From the NCBI GenBank assembly GCA_031761405.1, contig JASEVX010000011.1:63551543-63615542 (forward strand): 64,000 bases of DNA, given 5' to 3'. This document shows positions 25,206-38,191 of this stretch, in pieces; position 1 is the stretch's first letter, and every line of letters begins with the position of its first letter. The notes under the pieces are model-generated. The model searched no databases. It had not been told where the DNA came from and saw nothing but the letters and a program-made list of their open reading frames with translations. Source of the stretch: Serripes groenlandicus (taxonomy: Eukaryota; Mollusca; Bivalvia; Cardiida; Cardiidae). The position numbers and the translations under genes were made by a program.

Positions 25206-25472
25206 GTACGTGTGTCAATCTGACATAAAGAGTTACATTTTTCCTTTGAAAAACAAAATTTACACGCTTATCAAGATGTACATTTGCCTTTTATCGAGAC
25301 TTTAAAACTAGTAGTAATGGCTTACCTCCTTAAATGAATGCCAAATAGTTAATATTGCACGGGAAAAAATCCTCATTCCCTCCATGGCGCTCAGGGTTTT
25401 GGCGTTAGCCAACCCCGGTCCATAACAATTATATCTACACGGCATTTCGTTTTCATGCAGCTCATGTTTGCC

Positions 25473-25575
25473 TGCCACGACATTAAGAGCAATTTCTCAT
25501 TTTGCCACTATGTTTTTAATAGGCGTCTGCTGTAAAGACATCAGAAAAAGTCTGTATGTGGGAACGGATAAAGTA
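25473..25575. mobile_element. Foldback element half-copy (FB-A)
   Basis: Contains 'gagcaatttctcattttgcc', 'aggcgtctgctgtaaagaca' and the end 'ctgtatgtgggaacgg'. Only the right arm is present. Confidence 0.55.
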
Positions 25576-26111
25576 TGACTGGAATCTACCTGCAGTAAAA
25601 GCATGAGCGCACTACAAACACTGAACATTATTTTTTATGATTCTCAACTAAACTTTCGTTCATTTTCAAGCGGTTTCGAACTACGAAATCATCGAATCAT
25701 CGGGGTGTTTATTGTATTTGATTTATTACCTTGTTTTCCTTAACAAATATTTTCGGCGTTGTTGGTATTAAAACATTGTGACCTCTGACATCTCAATCGA
25801 AGCAAAGAATAGTTTTGAAGACTATTGTTTACCATTGCATCGGGTAAAACCACAACTTCTTGGATAACCAGTTACTACACACAATAGAAAAGTTCAAAAT
25901 TAAAAGTACAAGTTTCCGAAATAGATTTAAATCAATCAATTTAGTAAACATGTCTTGTTATTTAACTTGTCATTTTGGACTATAATTCTATTTTTAGGTA
26001 GAAACTGGTTGTCTAAGAAGTTGTGATTATCTGTAATACAATGTCAAGGTACGGATAATAACCAAGTATTACTCATCGAATAACCTAGGGTTCCAGTCTC
26101 GTTTGTTTATA
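25576..26111. other. No gene recognised
   Basis: AT-rich spacer; nothing identified. Confidence 0.5.
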
Positions 26112-26170
26112 ATGTGTTTTACGCCGTTTTTAAAAGTAGTTCATTTATATCACGGTGTTTCATGGATAAT
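26112..26170 (-). mobile_element. SINE tail fragment, minus strand
   Basis: Plus-strand 'gtgttttacgccgtttttaa' followed by 'tatcacggtg' is the complement of the S2-type tail. No head is present. Confidence 0.5.
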
Positions 26171-26199
26171 TTACTAGATCTACCGGTATATTTATCTCG

Positions 26200-26815
26200 A
26201 CACAGATTCCTACCACCTTTGAAGTATTTGGTATGACAGGTTGCGAAGGAGGGAAGCCACTACTACCACCTTTAAAGTATTCGGTATGACAGGTAGCGAC
26301 GGAAGGAAGCCATTACTACCACCTTTAACGTATTTGGTATGACCGGGTGAGAAGGAGGGAAGCCATTACTACCATCTTTAAAGTATTCGGAATGACTGAG
26401 TGAGAATGAGGGAAGCCATTACTACCATCTTTAAAGTATTCGGTATGACTGGTTGCGAAGGAGGGAAGCCATTACTACCACCTTTAAAGTATTCGGTATG
26501 ACTGGTTGCGAAGAAGGGAAGGAAGCAATTACATCTTTAAAGTATTCGGAATGACTGGGTGAGAAGAAGGGACACCATTACTAGCACCTTTAAAGTATTC
26601 GGTATGACTGGTTTCGAAGGAGGGAAGTCATTACAACAACCTTTAAAGTATTCGGTATGACTGGATGAGAAGGAGTGAAGCCGTTACTAGCACCTTTAAA
26701 GAAATCAGTATGACTGGGTGAGAAGGAGGGAAGCCATTACTAGCACCTTTAAAGTATTCGGTATGACTAGTTTGCGAAGGAGGGAAGCCATTACTTCCAC
26801 CTTAAAAGCAATCGG
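26200..26815. repeat. 53-bp tandem array (about 11-12 units)
   Basis: The unit contains 'tttaaagtattcggtatgac' followed by a variable 'tggttgcgaaggagggaagc' and 'cattactaccacc'. Successive 'tttaaag/tttaacg' words are 53 bp apart. A lone related segment sits at 32868-32912. Confidence 0.92.
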
Positions 26816-26816
26816 T

Positions 26817-27306
26817 ATGACTACACTAACAATACTGACTACTACACTAACGATACTGACTACTACACTAACGATACTGACTACTACAGTAACGATACTG
26901 ACAACTACACTACTAACGATACTGACTACTACACTACTAACGATACTGACTACTACACTAACGATACTGACAACTACACTACTTACGATACTGACTGCTA
27001 CACTATTAACGATACTGACTACTACACTAACGATACTGACTACTACACTAACGATACTGACAACTACACTACTTACGATACTGACTGCTACGCTACTAAC
27101 GATACTGACTACTACACTAACGATACTGACTACTACACTAACGATACTGACTACTTCTCTAACGATACTGACTACTACACTAACGATACTGACTACTTCT
27201 CTAATGATACTAACTACTACACAAACGATACGGACTACTGCACTAACGATACTGACTACTTCTCTAACTATACTGACTACTACACTAACGATACTGACTA
27301 CTACAA
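26817..27306. repeat. 21/24-bp minisatellite, left block
   Basis: Units are 'actgactactacactaacg' + 'at' (21 bp) and a 24-bp form with an extra 'act'. All units are multiples of three, so long frames stay open on both strands (for example Leu-Thr-Ile-Leu-Thr-Thr-Thr). The same array resumes at 27647. Confidence 0.95.
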
Positions 27307-27646
27307 TAACGCTTTCACAAACAGTAGAACGCGAGTTCACATGTGACGAGGTTAAATGGCTTTAGTTGACCTTAAACGGGGGAAAAGTCCATCTCATGAC
27401 AACATCACTAATGAGTATATTATATATGGTAAAACACCAATAGTGCATGCCTTGGTAGAGCTCTTTAACTCTATTCTACGCTTTGAAAGTACACCCGACT
27501 CCTGGCGTAATAGTTACATAGTACCGATCTTCAAAGGCTCAGGAAAACCAAAAAATGACCCTACCAGCTATAGGCCAATTTCACTGATACAGTCATTCTG
27601 CAAAATCTTTGAGAAGATATTGGTAGATAGAATGCATTCTTTATTT
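27307..27646 (+). pseudogene. LINE reverse-transcriptase fragment inside the minisatellite
   Basis: The + strand encodes the start of a LINE RT domain: 'RGKSPSHDNITNEYI' matches the first conserved RT block, and 'SWRNSYIVPIFKGSG' followed by 'YRPISLIQSFCKIFEKIL' matches the next blocks (Trp ... Pro-x2-Lys ... Tyr-Arg-Pro-Ile-Ser-Leu). A 1-nt frame change near 27350 separates an upstream piece ('FTCDEVKW') from the rest. The catalytic Asp motifs are absent because the frame runs into repeat units after 'LVDRMHSLFTDYN'. It is a truncated fragment with no evidence of function. Confidence 0.8.
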
Positions 27647-29620
27647 ACTGACTACAACACTTCTAACGATACTGACTACTACACTAACGATACTGACTAC
27701 TACACTACTAACTATACTAACTACTACAATACTAACGATACTGACAACTACACTAAGGATACTGACTACTACACTACTAACGATACTGACTACTACACTT
27801 ACGATACTGGCTACTACACTAATAACGATACTAACTACTACACTACTAACGATACTAACTACTACACTACTAACGATACTGACAACTACACTAAGGATAC
27901 TGACTTCTACATTAAAGATACTGACTACTACACTACTAACGATACTGACTACTACACTAACGATACTGACTACTACACTACTAACGATACTGACTAGTAC
28001 ACTAAGGATACTGACTACTACACTACTAACGATACTAACTACTACACTACTAACGATACTGAAAACTACACTAAGGATACTGACTACTACATTACTAACG
28101 ATACTGACTACTACACTACTAACGATACTGACTACTACACTACTAACGATACTGACTACTACACTAACGATACTGACTACAACACTACAAACGATACTAA
28201 CTACTACACTACTAACGATACTGACAACTACACTACTAACGATACTGACTACTACACTACTAACGATACTGACTACTACACTACTTACGATACTGACTAC
28301 TACACTAATGATACTGACTACTACACTACTAACTATACTGAATACTACACTAACGATACTAACTACTACACTACTAACGATACTGACAACTACGCTAAGG
28401 ATACTGACTACTACACTACTAACGATACTGACTACTACCCTAAGGATACTGACTACTACACTACTAACGATACTGACTACTATACAACTAACGATACTGA
28501 CTACTACACTAACGATACTGACTACTTCACTACTAACGATACTGACAACTACACTAAGGATACTGACTACAACACTTCTAACGATACTGACTACTACACT
28601 AACGATACTGACTACTACACTACTAACGAAACTAACTACTACAATACTAACGATACTGACAACTACACTAAGGATACTGACTACTACACTACTAACGATA
28701 CTGACTACTACACTTACGATACTGGCTACTACACTAATAACGATACTAACTACTACACTACTAACGATACTAACTACTACACTACTAACGATACTGACAA
28801 CTACACTAAGGATACTGACTACTACATTAACGATACTGACTACTACACTACTAAAGATACTGACTACTACACTAACGATACTGACTACTTCACTACTAAC
28901 GATACTGACTACTACACTAAGGATACTGACTACTACACTACTAACGATACAAACTACTACACTACTAACGATACTGACAACTACACTAACGATACTAACT
29001 ACTACACTACTAACGATACTGACTACTACACTACTAACGATACTGACTACTACACTACTAACGATACTGACTACTACACTACTAACGATACTGACTATTA
29101 CACTACTAACGATACTGACTACTACACTAAGGATACTGACTACTACACTACTAACTATACTGACCACTACACTAACGATACTAACTACTACACTACTAAC
29201 GATACTGACAACTACACTAAGGATACTGACTACTACACTACTAACGATACTGACTACTACCCTAAGGATACTGACTACTACACTACTAACGATACTGACT
29301 ACTACACTAACGATACTGACTACTACACTACTAACGATACTGACTACTACACTACTAACGATACTGACAACTACACTAAGGATACTGACTACTACACTAC
29401 TAACGATACTGACTACTACACTAACGATACTGACTACTACACTACTAACGATACTGACTTCTACACTACTAACGATACTGACTACTACACTACTAACGAT
29501 ACTGACTACTACACTACTAACGATACTGACTACTACACTAACGATACTGACTACTACACTAACGATACTGACTACTACACTACTAACGATACTGACTACT
29601 ACACTAACGATACTGTTTTT
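27647..29620. repeat. 21/24-bp minisatellite, right block (about 85 units)
   Basis: Nearly 2 kb of the units seen at 26817-27306, here mostly 24-bp forms coding Thr-Asp-Tyr-Tyr-Thr-Thr-Asn-Asp in one frame. Variants with 'ctaaggat' and 'gacaactac' recur in clusters, showing higher-order structure. Frames of 442 (+) and 508 (-) codons arise only because the unit length is a multiple of three. Confidence 0.97.
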
Positions 29621-29863
29621 GGAAGGCTATCGATAGTACATAAGGAGAATGGATAAGATAGGAGAGGTCTACGTTACATCTAAAGAGAGAAAACATATCA
29701 ACGGGGTATAAAATACCCCCTACTATCATATTATTACATTTAAACATGTAAAATTTACAAGGTATGGTCTATACAAAATACAAACTTACGTCAACAAGTA
29801 AAATGTATAAGCAATGGTCTATAAAAAATACAAACTTACGTCAACAAACCAGAACCTTCAAAA

Positions 29864-30313
29864 AAATTGTTGTTCTGGCCACCTGCAAGTCACGTGATGA
29901 ACACGCTCCACTTCCATGTAAGGATTACGTAATATGACGTAACAACCCCTAGAAAAGCGAGCGCGGCATCAGTCGCCATCTTGTAAAAACTGATCAACAC
30001 GGGTTTCTTTTCTGGGACAAGTTTCCACCATCAACCCCATCCCCCACCCTTCTGTATTTTCTGTTTCAACAACAATTTTTATCTTTTTACTTCTATTATT
30101 ATGATTGTTTATGCATTTATGTTTGATACAAACCATGTTTATAATTTGACTAAACTTGTCCCAGAAAAGAAACCCGTGTTGATCAGTTTTTACAAGATGG
30201 CGACTGATGCCGCGCTCGATTTTCTAGGGGTTGTTAAGTCATATTACGTAATCCTTACATGGAAGGGGAGCGTGTTCATCACGTGACTTGCAGGTGGCCA
30301 GAACAACAATTTT
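29864..30313. mobile_element. Foldback element with arms of about 160 bp (FB-B)
   Basis: The left arm, 29864 to about 30026, is complementary to the right arm, about 30147-30313: 'attgttgttctggccacctg' at one end and its complement at the other, continuing through 'gtcacgtgat', 'gattacgtaat' and 'gatggcgactgatgc'. The loop is about 120 bp. No transposase. The 61-codon frame over the right arm is not a gene. Confidence 0.85.
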
Positions 30314-30421
30314 CTCCCCCCACTCAGTGGGGAGTAACCGTTCCAGATATAAGGGGGGTCCCAAATAATTTAAAATTTTACTTCCAGGTTCGACTCAAAT
30401 AGTTTTAACTGCGTTAAATTT

Positions 30422-30500
30422 CATTTGTATACAGCAGGCGTCTTTTGAAAACAGAATGATAAAAGGAGAAATTAATCGTGTCGAGCAATATCTCTCAAAT
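30422..30500. mobile_element. Foldback element half-copy (FB-A)
   Basis: 'cagcaggcgtcttttgaaaa' and 'ataaaaggagaaatt' match the FB-A left arm. Confidence 0.5.
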
Positions 30501-30574
30501 ACATGTTTGTATCATAATAATACGTTCATAGAAAACCATTGTTTTACCAAGATGTTTTAAACAAATCACACTTT

Positions 30575-30790
30575 AACCCTTTCCCAGACGCATACGCAAT
30601 ATGACGTATATATTGAAGGATTTTTTAAAAGTATATTGGCAAAAGGAGGAATTGCTCATAACCCTAACTTTTCCAACAAAGTTATTCTCTATTTCCGAAA
30701 ATGTACTTAATAGATTTATTTATTTCGTAGGTTTGCCTAGATGTTTTCAAAGTCGTCTGCTATATATTAATCGTAATAGGAACAAGGTTG
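30575..30790. mobile_element. Foldback element copy (FB-A)
   Basis: Left end 'taaccctttcccaga'; middle 'ttggcaaaaggaggaattgc'; right arm 'gatgttttcaaagtcgtctg'. Both arms present. Confidence 0.6.
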
Positions 30791-30934
30791 AATATGCTTT
30801 ATGATGTAAACGTCATAGAATATCATTGAAATAGTTTAATGTTCAAGAGAGGACAATCCCAACCGCGGCAAAGTCAACTAGTCCTGACTTAAACAATATA
30901 GACACGGGTGAATCAGTTCGTCTTCCCGCCTGTA

Positions 30935-31320
30935 CGTATTCCAAGAATAACGAGTACCTTCATTATCCGTATGTAACAAGACAATATGCAAGCATTTCAA
31001 GAATAACGAGTACCTTCATTATCAGTACGTACCAAGACAGTCTGTTAGCATTCCAAGAATAACGGATACCTTCATTATCCGTACGTACCAAGACAGTCTG
31101 TTAGCATTCCAATAATAACGAGTACCTTCATTATCCGTTTGTAACAAGAGAGTCTGTAAGCATTCCAAAAATAACCAGTACCTTCATTATCCGTATGTAA
31201 CAAGACAGTCTGTAAGCATTCCAAGAATAACGAGTACCTTCATTATCCGTTTGTAACAAGACAGTCTGTAAGTTTTCCAAAAATAACAAGTACCTTCATT
31301 ATCCGTATGTAACAAGACGA
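30935..31320. repeat. 56-bp tandem array (about 7 units), upstream of the lectin gene
   Basis: The unit contains 'gtaccttcattatccgtatg', 'taacaagacagtctgtaagc' and 'attccaagaataacga'. Units are 90% or more alike by eye. It ends about 250 bp before the TATA box. Confidence 0.92.
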
Positions 31321-31569
31321 GTCATTGAAAGGGTTAGGTGGGGTTTTTTACAATGATATTTTTACGATTTCAAAATCATTGTGAGTAAAGAGAATTTGAT
31401 CATTTTGTTTTCTACTCAATATCTTAAAATGGTATATTTTCCAACAAGTATTTGACGCAGACGACTTTACCAATTCCATACCAGGTAAAGGATCAAGTTG
31501 TCTTTGTCGTGGCACGGCCGTTTTTTCAGTCGCAATTAATAAAACACATCAAGTGGGCTCATGGTTTTC

Positions 31570-31577
31570 TATAAAAG
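31570..31577 (+). promoter_or_regulatory. TATA box of the lectin gene
   Basis: 'tataaaag' lies 52 bp before the ATG at 31622. About 30 bp downstream, 'taatcacatcac' (31598-31609) has an initiator-like TCA, which would give a 5' UTR of about 20 nt. The start site itself is inferred. Confidence 0.65.
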
Positions 31578-31621
31578 ACTGGAAAATACCCGTTTCATAA
31601 TCACATCACTGCGTCGACACG

Positions 31622-31674
31622 ATGAAAGCATATCTACTATTTGTTGTCGCTGGCCTCGCGGGACTCTACATTAA
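31622..31674 (+). CDS. Lectin gene exon 1: signal peptide
   Basis: ATG followed by a short basic start and a hydrophobic run (MKAYLLFVVAGLAGLYI), then a perfect donor 'aa|gtaagt'. Phase 2. The only upstream context is a TATA box, so this ATG is the natural start. Confidence 0.85.
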
Positions 31675-34600
31675 GTAAGTTACTTTTATTTTTATTTCTA
31701 ACTGTAAATAATTGCATGTTTATATCGTGTTTATATCGTGTACAAATGATGTGATTTAAGATAATAAAGCCGTTGTTCTGTTCTGTAACGTAACGCTATT
31801 TAAGAGAGATATTTATGTATATGTCTCTAGTTATTCTAACCACTCTAAAGCTTTAACCATATTGGCAAACATTTCTATGAACGCAATTGAATTGAATGGA
31901 TTTGACTAATACTTTGAGGCAAAATGGAGAAATTGCTAATTATGATTTTTTTTTTTCATTTTGACACATTTTTCCCCCCAAAGTCCTCGGTTGCATAAAA
32001 TATGTTTGTATATGGGAAATAGTAATTACTTGTTTTTGTCTCCAGGTTTTAATTTATGTATTTTCGTCGATTGTTTTACAAGTTTTCAAATCCTATATTG
32101 ATCAGTATGGATGTTTGTTCAGAGTTAAGAGCTATACTTTAATTAGTTGATTCGGCTCACACACGCCCGAGTGCTTAGAGAGTTGAACACAATCTGAACA
32201 CACCCAGTACTCACGTCGAGGGAGTAGTGAAATCCATAACCCTGGACTAGCTATATGCCGATCACGATGAAGGCGCTCTAATTTGTTTGTTTGTTTTGTT
32301 TGCCGATCAACATGAAGGCGCTCTACTTTACTTGTTTGCCAATCACGATGGAGGCACCCTACTTTGCTTGTTTGTTTCGTTTGCCGATCACAATGAAGGC
32401 GCTCTACTTTGCTTATTTGTTTTGTTTGCATGGTATTTTTTACGCAGTCTAATCATTTTTAGCTCATCCGTTGTTCGAAGAAAATAAGTCGGGCTATTGT
32501 GATAACCTTGGCATTGTCGTCATCTGCGTCGTCGTCACAAAACTTTAACCTGTTCATAGGAACAATACGCATGTCTATATCAAGTCACATAACTCTGGCT
32601 TTAATAATTATTCAGTTAATCCTCTTTTTCGACTTAAGAAAAGGACGAGCGTTGGCTTTTGCTCCGCAGCGCTCTTGTATCGCGGCATTTCCTGGTAATT
32701 TACCAGCCATACTTGTAACGCGGCATTTCCTGGTTATTTACCAGCCATACTTGTATCGCGGCATTTCCTGGTTATTTACCAGCCATACTTGTATCGCGGC
32801 ATTTCCTGGTAATTTACCAGCCATACTTGTCCATTTATCCTGACACAAGCGAGTCAGTCGTAATGCTAACACCACAGTTACTATTGTTAAAGTATTCAGT
32901 ATGACAAGGCGCCCTTGATATGGTAGATATGGAAATGAGAGGATAGAAAGACGAGCGTTTATGTGTTTTTTGTAATAAAAACAAAATTGAGGACGAATTT
33001 CAGTTTCTTCTAGTGTGACCGTTATACTCAGATATGACGAATTCCAGTTTCTTCTAGTGTGTCCGTTATACTCAGATATGAGAGCTATTCATTTTAAACG
33101 ATATTTCTTTATTCGTCCAAACATGTACAACTTTATTAAGTTACTAAACAGCAAAAATAAGCCAAAACTGTTACACCTTGCAAAATATATCAAGGAAGAC
33201 TTTACCCGGAAAAGTAGTTTAGTTAACAATATTCTGTAACACATTGATGCTATAAAAAAAAGATTAAGTATTATTCTCCTATTACACCAAGGAAATAATT
33301 GAACTGCTACTCTTCTATAAAGTTTTCGTTGTATTGAAGAAGTATTTTTTTAATAAAGAAGTTTTTTTCCTATTTTCTTTTATTATTATTTTTTTATTTA
33401 TTTTTTCAATTTTCTTTTGTTTTGAATTATAAACATTCGTTTTTGTGTATATTGCATGTTTATTGTTATTAATTATATGTTGTTTTTTTGTATTGTATCT
33501 AATAATATAATGTGTTGTTTGACTAGAAACTATGTAGTTTACGTCATTAAAATATCTATCTATCTACATACTACAATCTCCTACAATCTACTTTATAAAG
33601 AATGTGTTTACAAATTTAAACCAGCCCGGTCTACACATGCACGGGATCTTAACGTGATATGTATTGTTCGCTTATGATATAAGGAGCTATTTTCACCGCC
33701 AATATGTCCTTTCTGAGATTATACATGTATATCTACATCTGTAGATAAGGATCTGTCTTCGCGTCCATATAGTTTGTCAAAGGTTTCAAGACCGATTCTG
33801 TGCCTAATACACGAACTGAGCAGTTGGCTAACCAGGATGCGCATTCCCTCAGGTAGTTGTTCTCCGACAGCTCCGTATCCTTTATCTCGCTGAATTCCTA
33901 CAACCAGTATCATCATTTCTGGTTTTTAACTGTTGCATATAGGGTCGTGACCTGGTCTTTCATAACTATTGATGACTGATCAGCAATGAAGATAGTCAAA
34001 TATTGGACTGTATGAATGTACAGGTTGATCTTGGTCTAGTTTGTTCGCAAATGCAGTTTCCAGTTGTGCATTTAAACGATACTACAAGGGTGTTTGAACT
34101 CACGTACAACGGGATAAGTTGCTCAAGAACGTGTAACAATTATCAGAACAGAACAGAATAAAACATGGTTTTATAACACGTAAACTTAACAGTTTTTGTA
34201 TTACAATAAACCGTTTTTTATAAACATGCCATCATTATAACAATAAACCGTATTTTATAAACATGTCATAATTATTACAAAAAATCGTATTTTATAAACA
34301 TTTCATCAATATTACAATAAACCGTATTTTATAAACATATCAACATTATAACAATTAAACGTATTTTATAAAAATATCATCATTATTATAATAAACCGTA
34401 TTTCATACACAATATCATCATTAAAATTATACTTTATGTAGTGAGCGATATTCTTAAGAAACATTATATATAACACAGTGGCATGTGTATAACAAAACAT
34501 ATATAACACACAATGGACACTGACAACACACAATAGGTCCCATGGGCCTATTGGCCACTGTTCAGAAAAATTATATTTACATAGAAAAAAAAAAATTAGT

Positions 34601-37600
34601 GGAACTTTTTCTGTAAATCTTCACAGTACGATATGTTATATAACCATTTCTCACATACAACACATCTTCATCATACGCATTTTAAAACATCTCGGCAAAA
34701 AAATGGATTAAAAACTCTATAAATGAAAGTAAAGATTTTAAATTGTATTTTCATAAATAACATGTATGCCTGTAATTAATTATACCCTCTTTCAGAACAT
34801 GCGAGGCGGGTTACTGTACCGAGTCGTACTCCTGTCGATCAAAGTGTTACAAACAAGTTAAATATAAAACGTCATGTGGATCATGGTGGAGAAGAAAGAC
34901 CTGTTCTAAGACCAAGTTAGCTTCTTTACTTTATCTCACAGAAACCTCTTTTAATGCCTCTCAATGGGACGATTTCTTCTCACAAATAATGGACTTTAAT
35001 TGATTGATTGATTGAAGCGGTGAATCTTTTTTTAAATAATCGTAGATTTCTGTGTCTTTAAAAAAACATGCAGTGAAAGAAATCACGCTTTAATGTCAAA
35101 TCAAATTCTTAAGAGCGCGGACATTCAGAAAATGTTTTAGAATCATAACAAGAAAAATATTTTTAAATATTTAGATCTAACTGTTTAGTTATGAAATTGA
35201 AAAGAAGTAAATATTTAATCTGATTGAAAATTTCGACAACAAAAATATGTGGCGACTTAACACGTTTCATTAAACTATAATATTTTTCCTTATTCCATAC
35301 TAAGAACTCGAATAACTCTGTATACTAATTTTCAGATCCCAATCATATAGCTGCAATAAAGTTTGCTATAGACGAGTCTGTTGTAAAGGATATACCGGTA
35401 CTGGTTGTAAGACACGTGAGTATAATCAACAACATTTGGTAAAGAGGTGCCATATTGCAAAGGTGACCCTACAGCATAATCGGGTACACGTTTGCGAAAA
35501 GTAATATGAATACATATCCGATTATTTTCGTTGTTTCGAAATGATTTCATCTAATTCTTTTTCCAAGTTATTCCTCAAAAGATAGTTTGTGAGTAAGAGG
35601 TAGAGGCATGACTTGATAGTTTGTGAGTAAGAGGTAGAGGCATGACTCGATAGTTTACGAGTAAAAGGTAGAGGCATGACTTGATAGATTACGAGTAAGA
35701 TGTAGAGGCAAGACATGATAGTTTACGAGTAAAAGGTAGAGGCATGACTTGATAGTTTACGAGTAAGAGGTAGAGGCATGACTTGATAGTTTACGAGTGA
35801 GAAGTAGAGGCATAACTTGACAGTTTACGAGTAAGAGGTATAGGTATGACTTGATAGTTTACGAGTGAGAGGTAGAGGCATTACTTGATAGTTTACGAGT
35901 TAGAGGTAGAGGCATGACTTGATAGTTTACGAGTAAGAGGTAGAGTTATGACTTGATAGTTTACGAGTGAGAGGTTGAGGCATGACTTGATAGTTTACGA
36001 GTTAGAGGTAGAGGCATGACTTGATAATTTACGAGTAAGAGGTAGAGTTATGACCTGATAGTTTACGAGTGAGAGGTTCAGGCATGACTTGATAGTTTAC
36101 GAGTTAGAGGTAGAGGCATGACTTGATAGTTTACGAGTAAGAGGTAGAGTTATGACTTGATAGTTTACGAGTGAGAGGTAGAGGCATGACTTGATAGTTT
36201 ATGAGTTAGAGGTAGAGGCATCACTTAATAGTTCACGAGTAAGAGGTAGAAGCATGACTTGATAATTTACGAGTTAGAGGTAGAGGCATAACTTGACAGT
36301 TTGTGAGTAAGATGTAGAGGCATGACTTGATAGTTTATGAGTTAGAGGTAGAGGCATGACTTGATAGTTTACGAGTAAGAGGTAGACGCATGACTTGATA
36401 GTTTACGAGTAAGAGGTAGAGGCATGACTTGATAGCTTAGGAGTAAGAGGTAGAAGCATGCCTTGATAGTTTACGAGTGAGAGGTAGAGTTATGACTTGA
36501 TAGTTCACGAGTGAGAGGTAGAGGCATGACTTGATATTTCATGAGTTAGAGGTAGAGGCATGACTTGATAGTTTACGAGTAAGAGGTAGAAGCATGACTT
36601 GATAGTTCAGGAGTAAGAGGTAGAGGCATGACTTGATAGTTTACGAGTGAGAGGTAGAGTTATGACTTGATAGTTTACGAGTGAGAGGTAGAGGCATGAC
36701 TTGACAGTTTACGAGTAAGAGGTAGAGGCTTGACTTGATAGTTTACGAGTAAGAGGTAGAGGCATGACTTGATAGTTTACGAGTTAAAGGTAGAGGCATG
36801 ACTTGATAGTTTACGAGTAAGAGGTAGATGCATGACTTGATAGTTTACGAGTAAGATGTAGAGGCATGACTTGATAGTTTACGAGTAAGATGTAGAGGCA
36901 TGACTTGATAGTTTACGAGTAAGATGTAGAGGCATGACTGGTGAGCGGTAAGAATCAAACGCTGACTATATATAATCATGCACTTTGATTGGAATGGCCA
37001 TTCATTTCGACTGGTGAGCGGTAATGATCAAACGCCGACTATATATAATCATGCACTTTGATTGGAATGGCCATTCGTTTCGACTGGTGAGCGGTTATAA
37101 TCAAACGCCGAATATATAATCATGCACTTTGATTGGAATGACCATTTATTTCGACTGGTGAGCGGTAAGGATCAAACGCCGACTATACAATCATACACTT
37201 TCATTGGAACGGCTATTAACACCGACTATACAATCATGCACTTTCATTGGAATGGCCGTTTATCTCGAGACCTCAGAAGGTCGGGGTCCGTGGTACATTA
37301 CATATATTTTATGATTGTTTTTTTTTTTTTTTTTTTTTCAGCCAAATGTTTCGGAAGCACAACTTGTCCAAACGGAGGGAAGTGTGTCCGACCGGATTAT
37401 TGTACATGTTTACCTGGCTATGCATCACCAAGATGTTCAGGTACGGCTCAGACCAAAAAACTCAACCCCGCTGAATTCCCGTAATTATTAGCCCTGACCG
37501 TCGACAGGTTCTTATATGGTTATGGGGGCGTCATACTCGAGTGCAGGAGGTCACGGTTTTGATCCCCGGCCGGACAATACCAAATTATTGTTAGTAATGA

Positions 37601-38159
37601 CTTACACTCATTGGCGCAGGGGATCTCAGTACGACTGACTAGCTGGTGTCAGGATAATAGTACTAGTAGTATTGGTAACATACCCATGAAATATGTGTGT
37701 GGGGGGAGGGGGGGGGGGGGGGGGGAAAGGTTAACGACGCAAAACATTATAGAAACAAACAAACAAACATGTTTCAAATATCTGATTTGTTTTAAAAACA
37801 TACACATGTCGAGATGCAGGGTACACACTTTGTGCAAATACAAGACGGTTATAATAATTCATGCATTTGCATAGAACTCTTGCTCAGGTTAATTTTGCTA
37901 AGCATCGATTTAAATTAAACAACCCTCTCCCACATAAAATTTATCTGCAGCAGACGACTTTGAAATAATCTGGAACAAAATGTGGAACCTATCTTTATAG
38001 ACAATCTATGTTTTAGAATATAGTTGAAACCATTGTGACAAAATTAGTAACCGCTAAGCAATAGCATTTTCTCCTTTTGCCACACTTTTTTCAAATGTTG
38101 CGTGTCGTAGAGGTATAAGAAAACGTCTGTACGGTTTAGCTAAGGTAAATTGCAATAAG

Positions 38160-38191
<32 letters not shown>

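Noticed and set aside
26705..29636. Frames of 211-508 codons on both strands
   Set aside because: Produced by 21/24-bp repeat units that cannot introduce stops. Only the LINE fragment at 27307-27646 is real protein-derived sequence.
31440..31490. Upstream exon of the lectin gene
   Set aside because: The AG/GT-like words fall in an FB-A arm, and the TATA box lies downstream of it.
35585..36937. CRISPR-like regular repeats
   Set aside because: The 34-bp units are directly adjacent with no spacers and lie in a eukaryotic intron.
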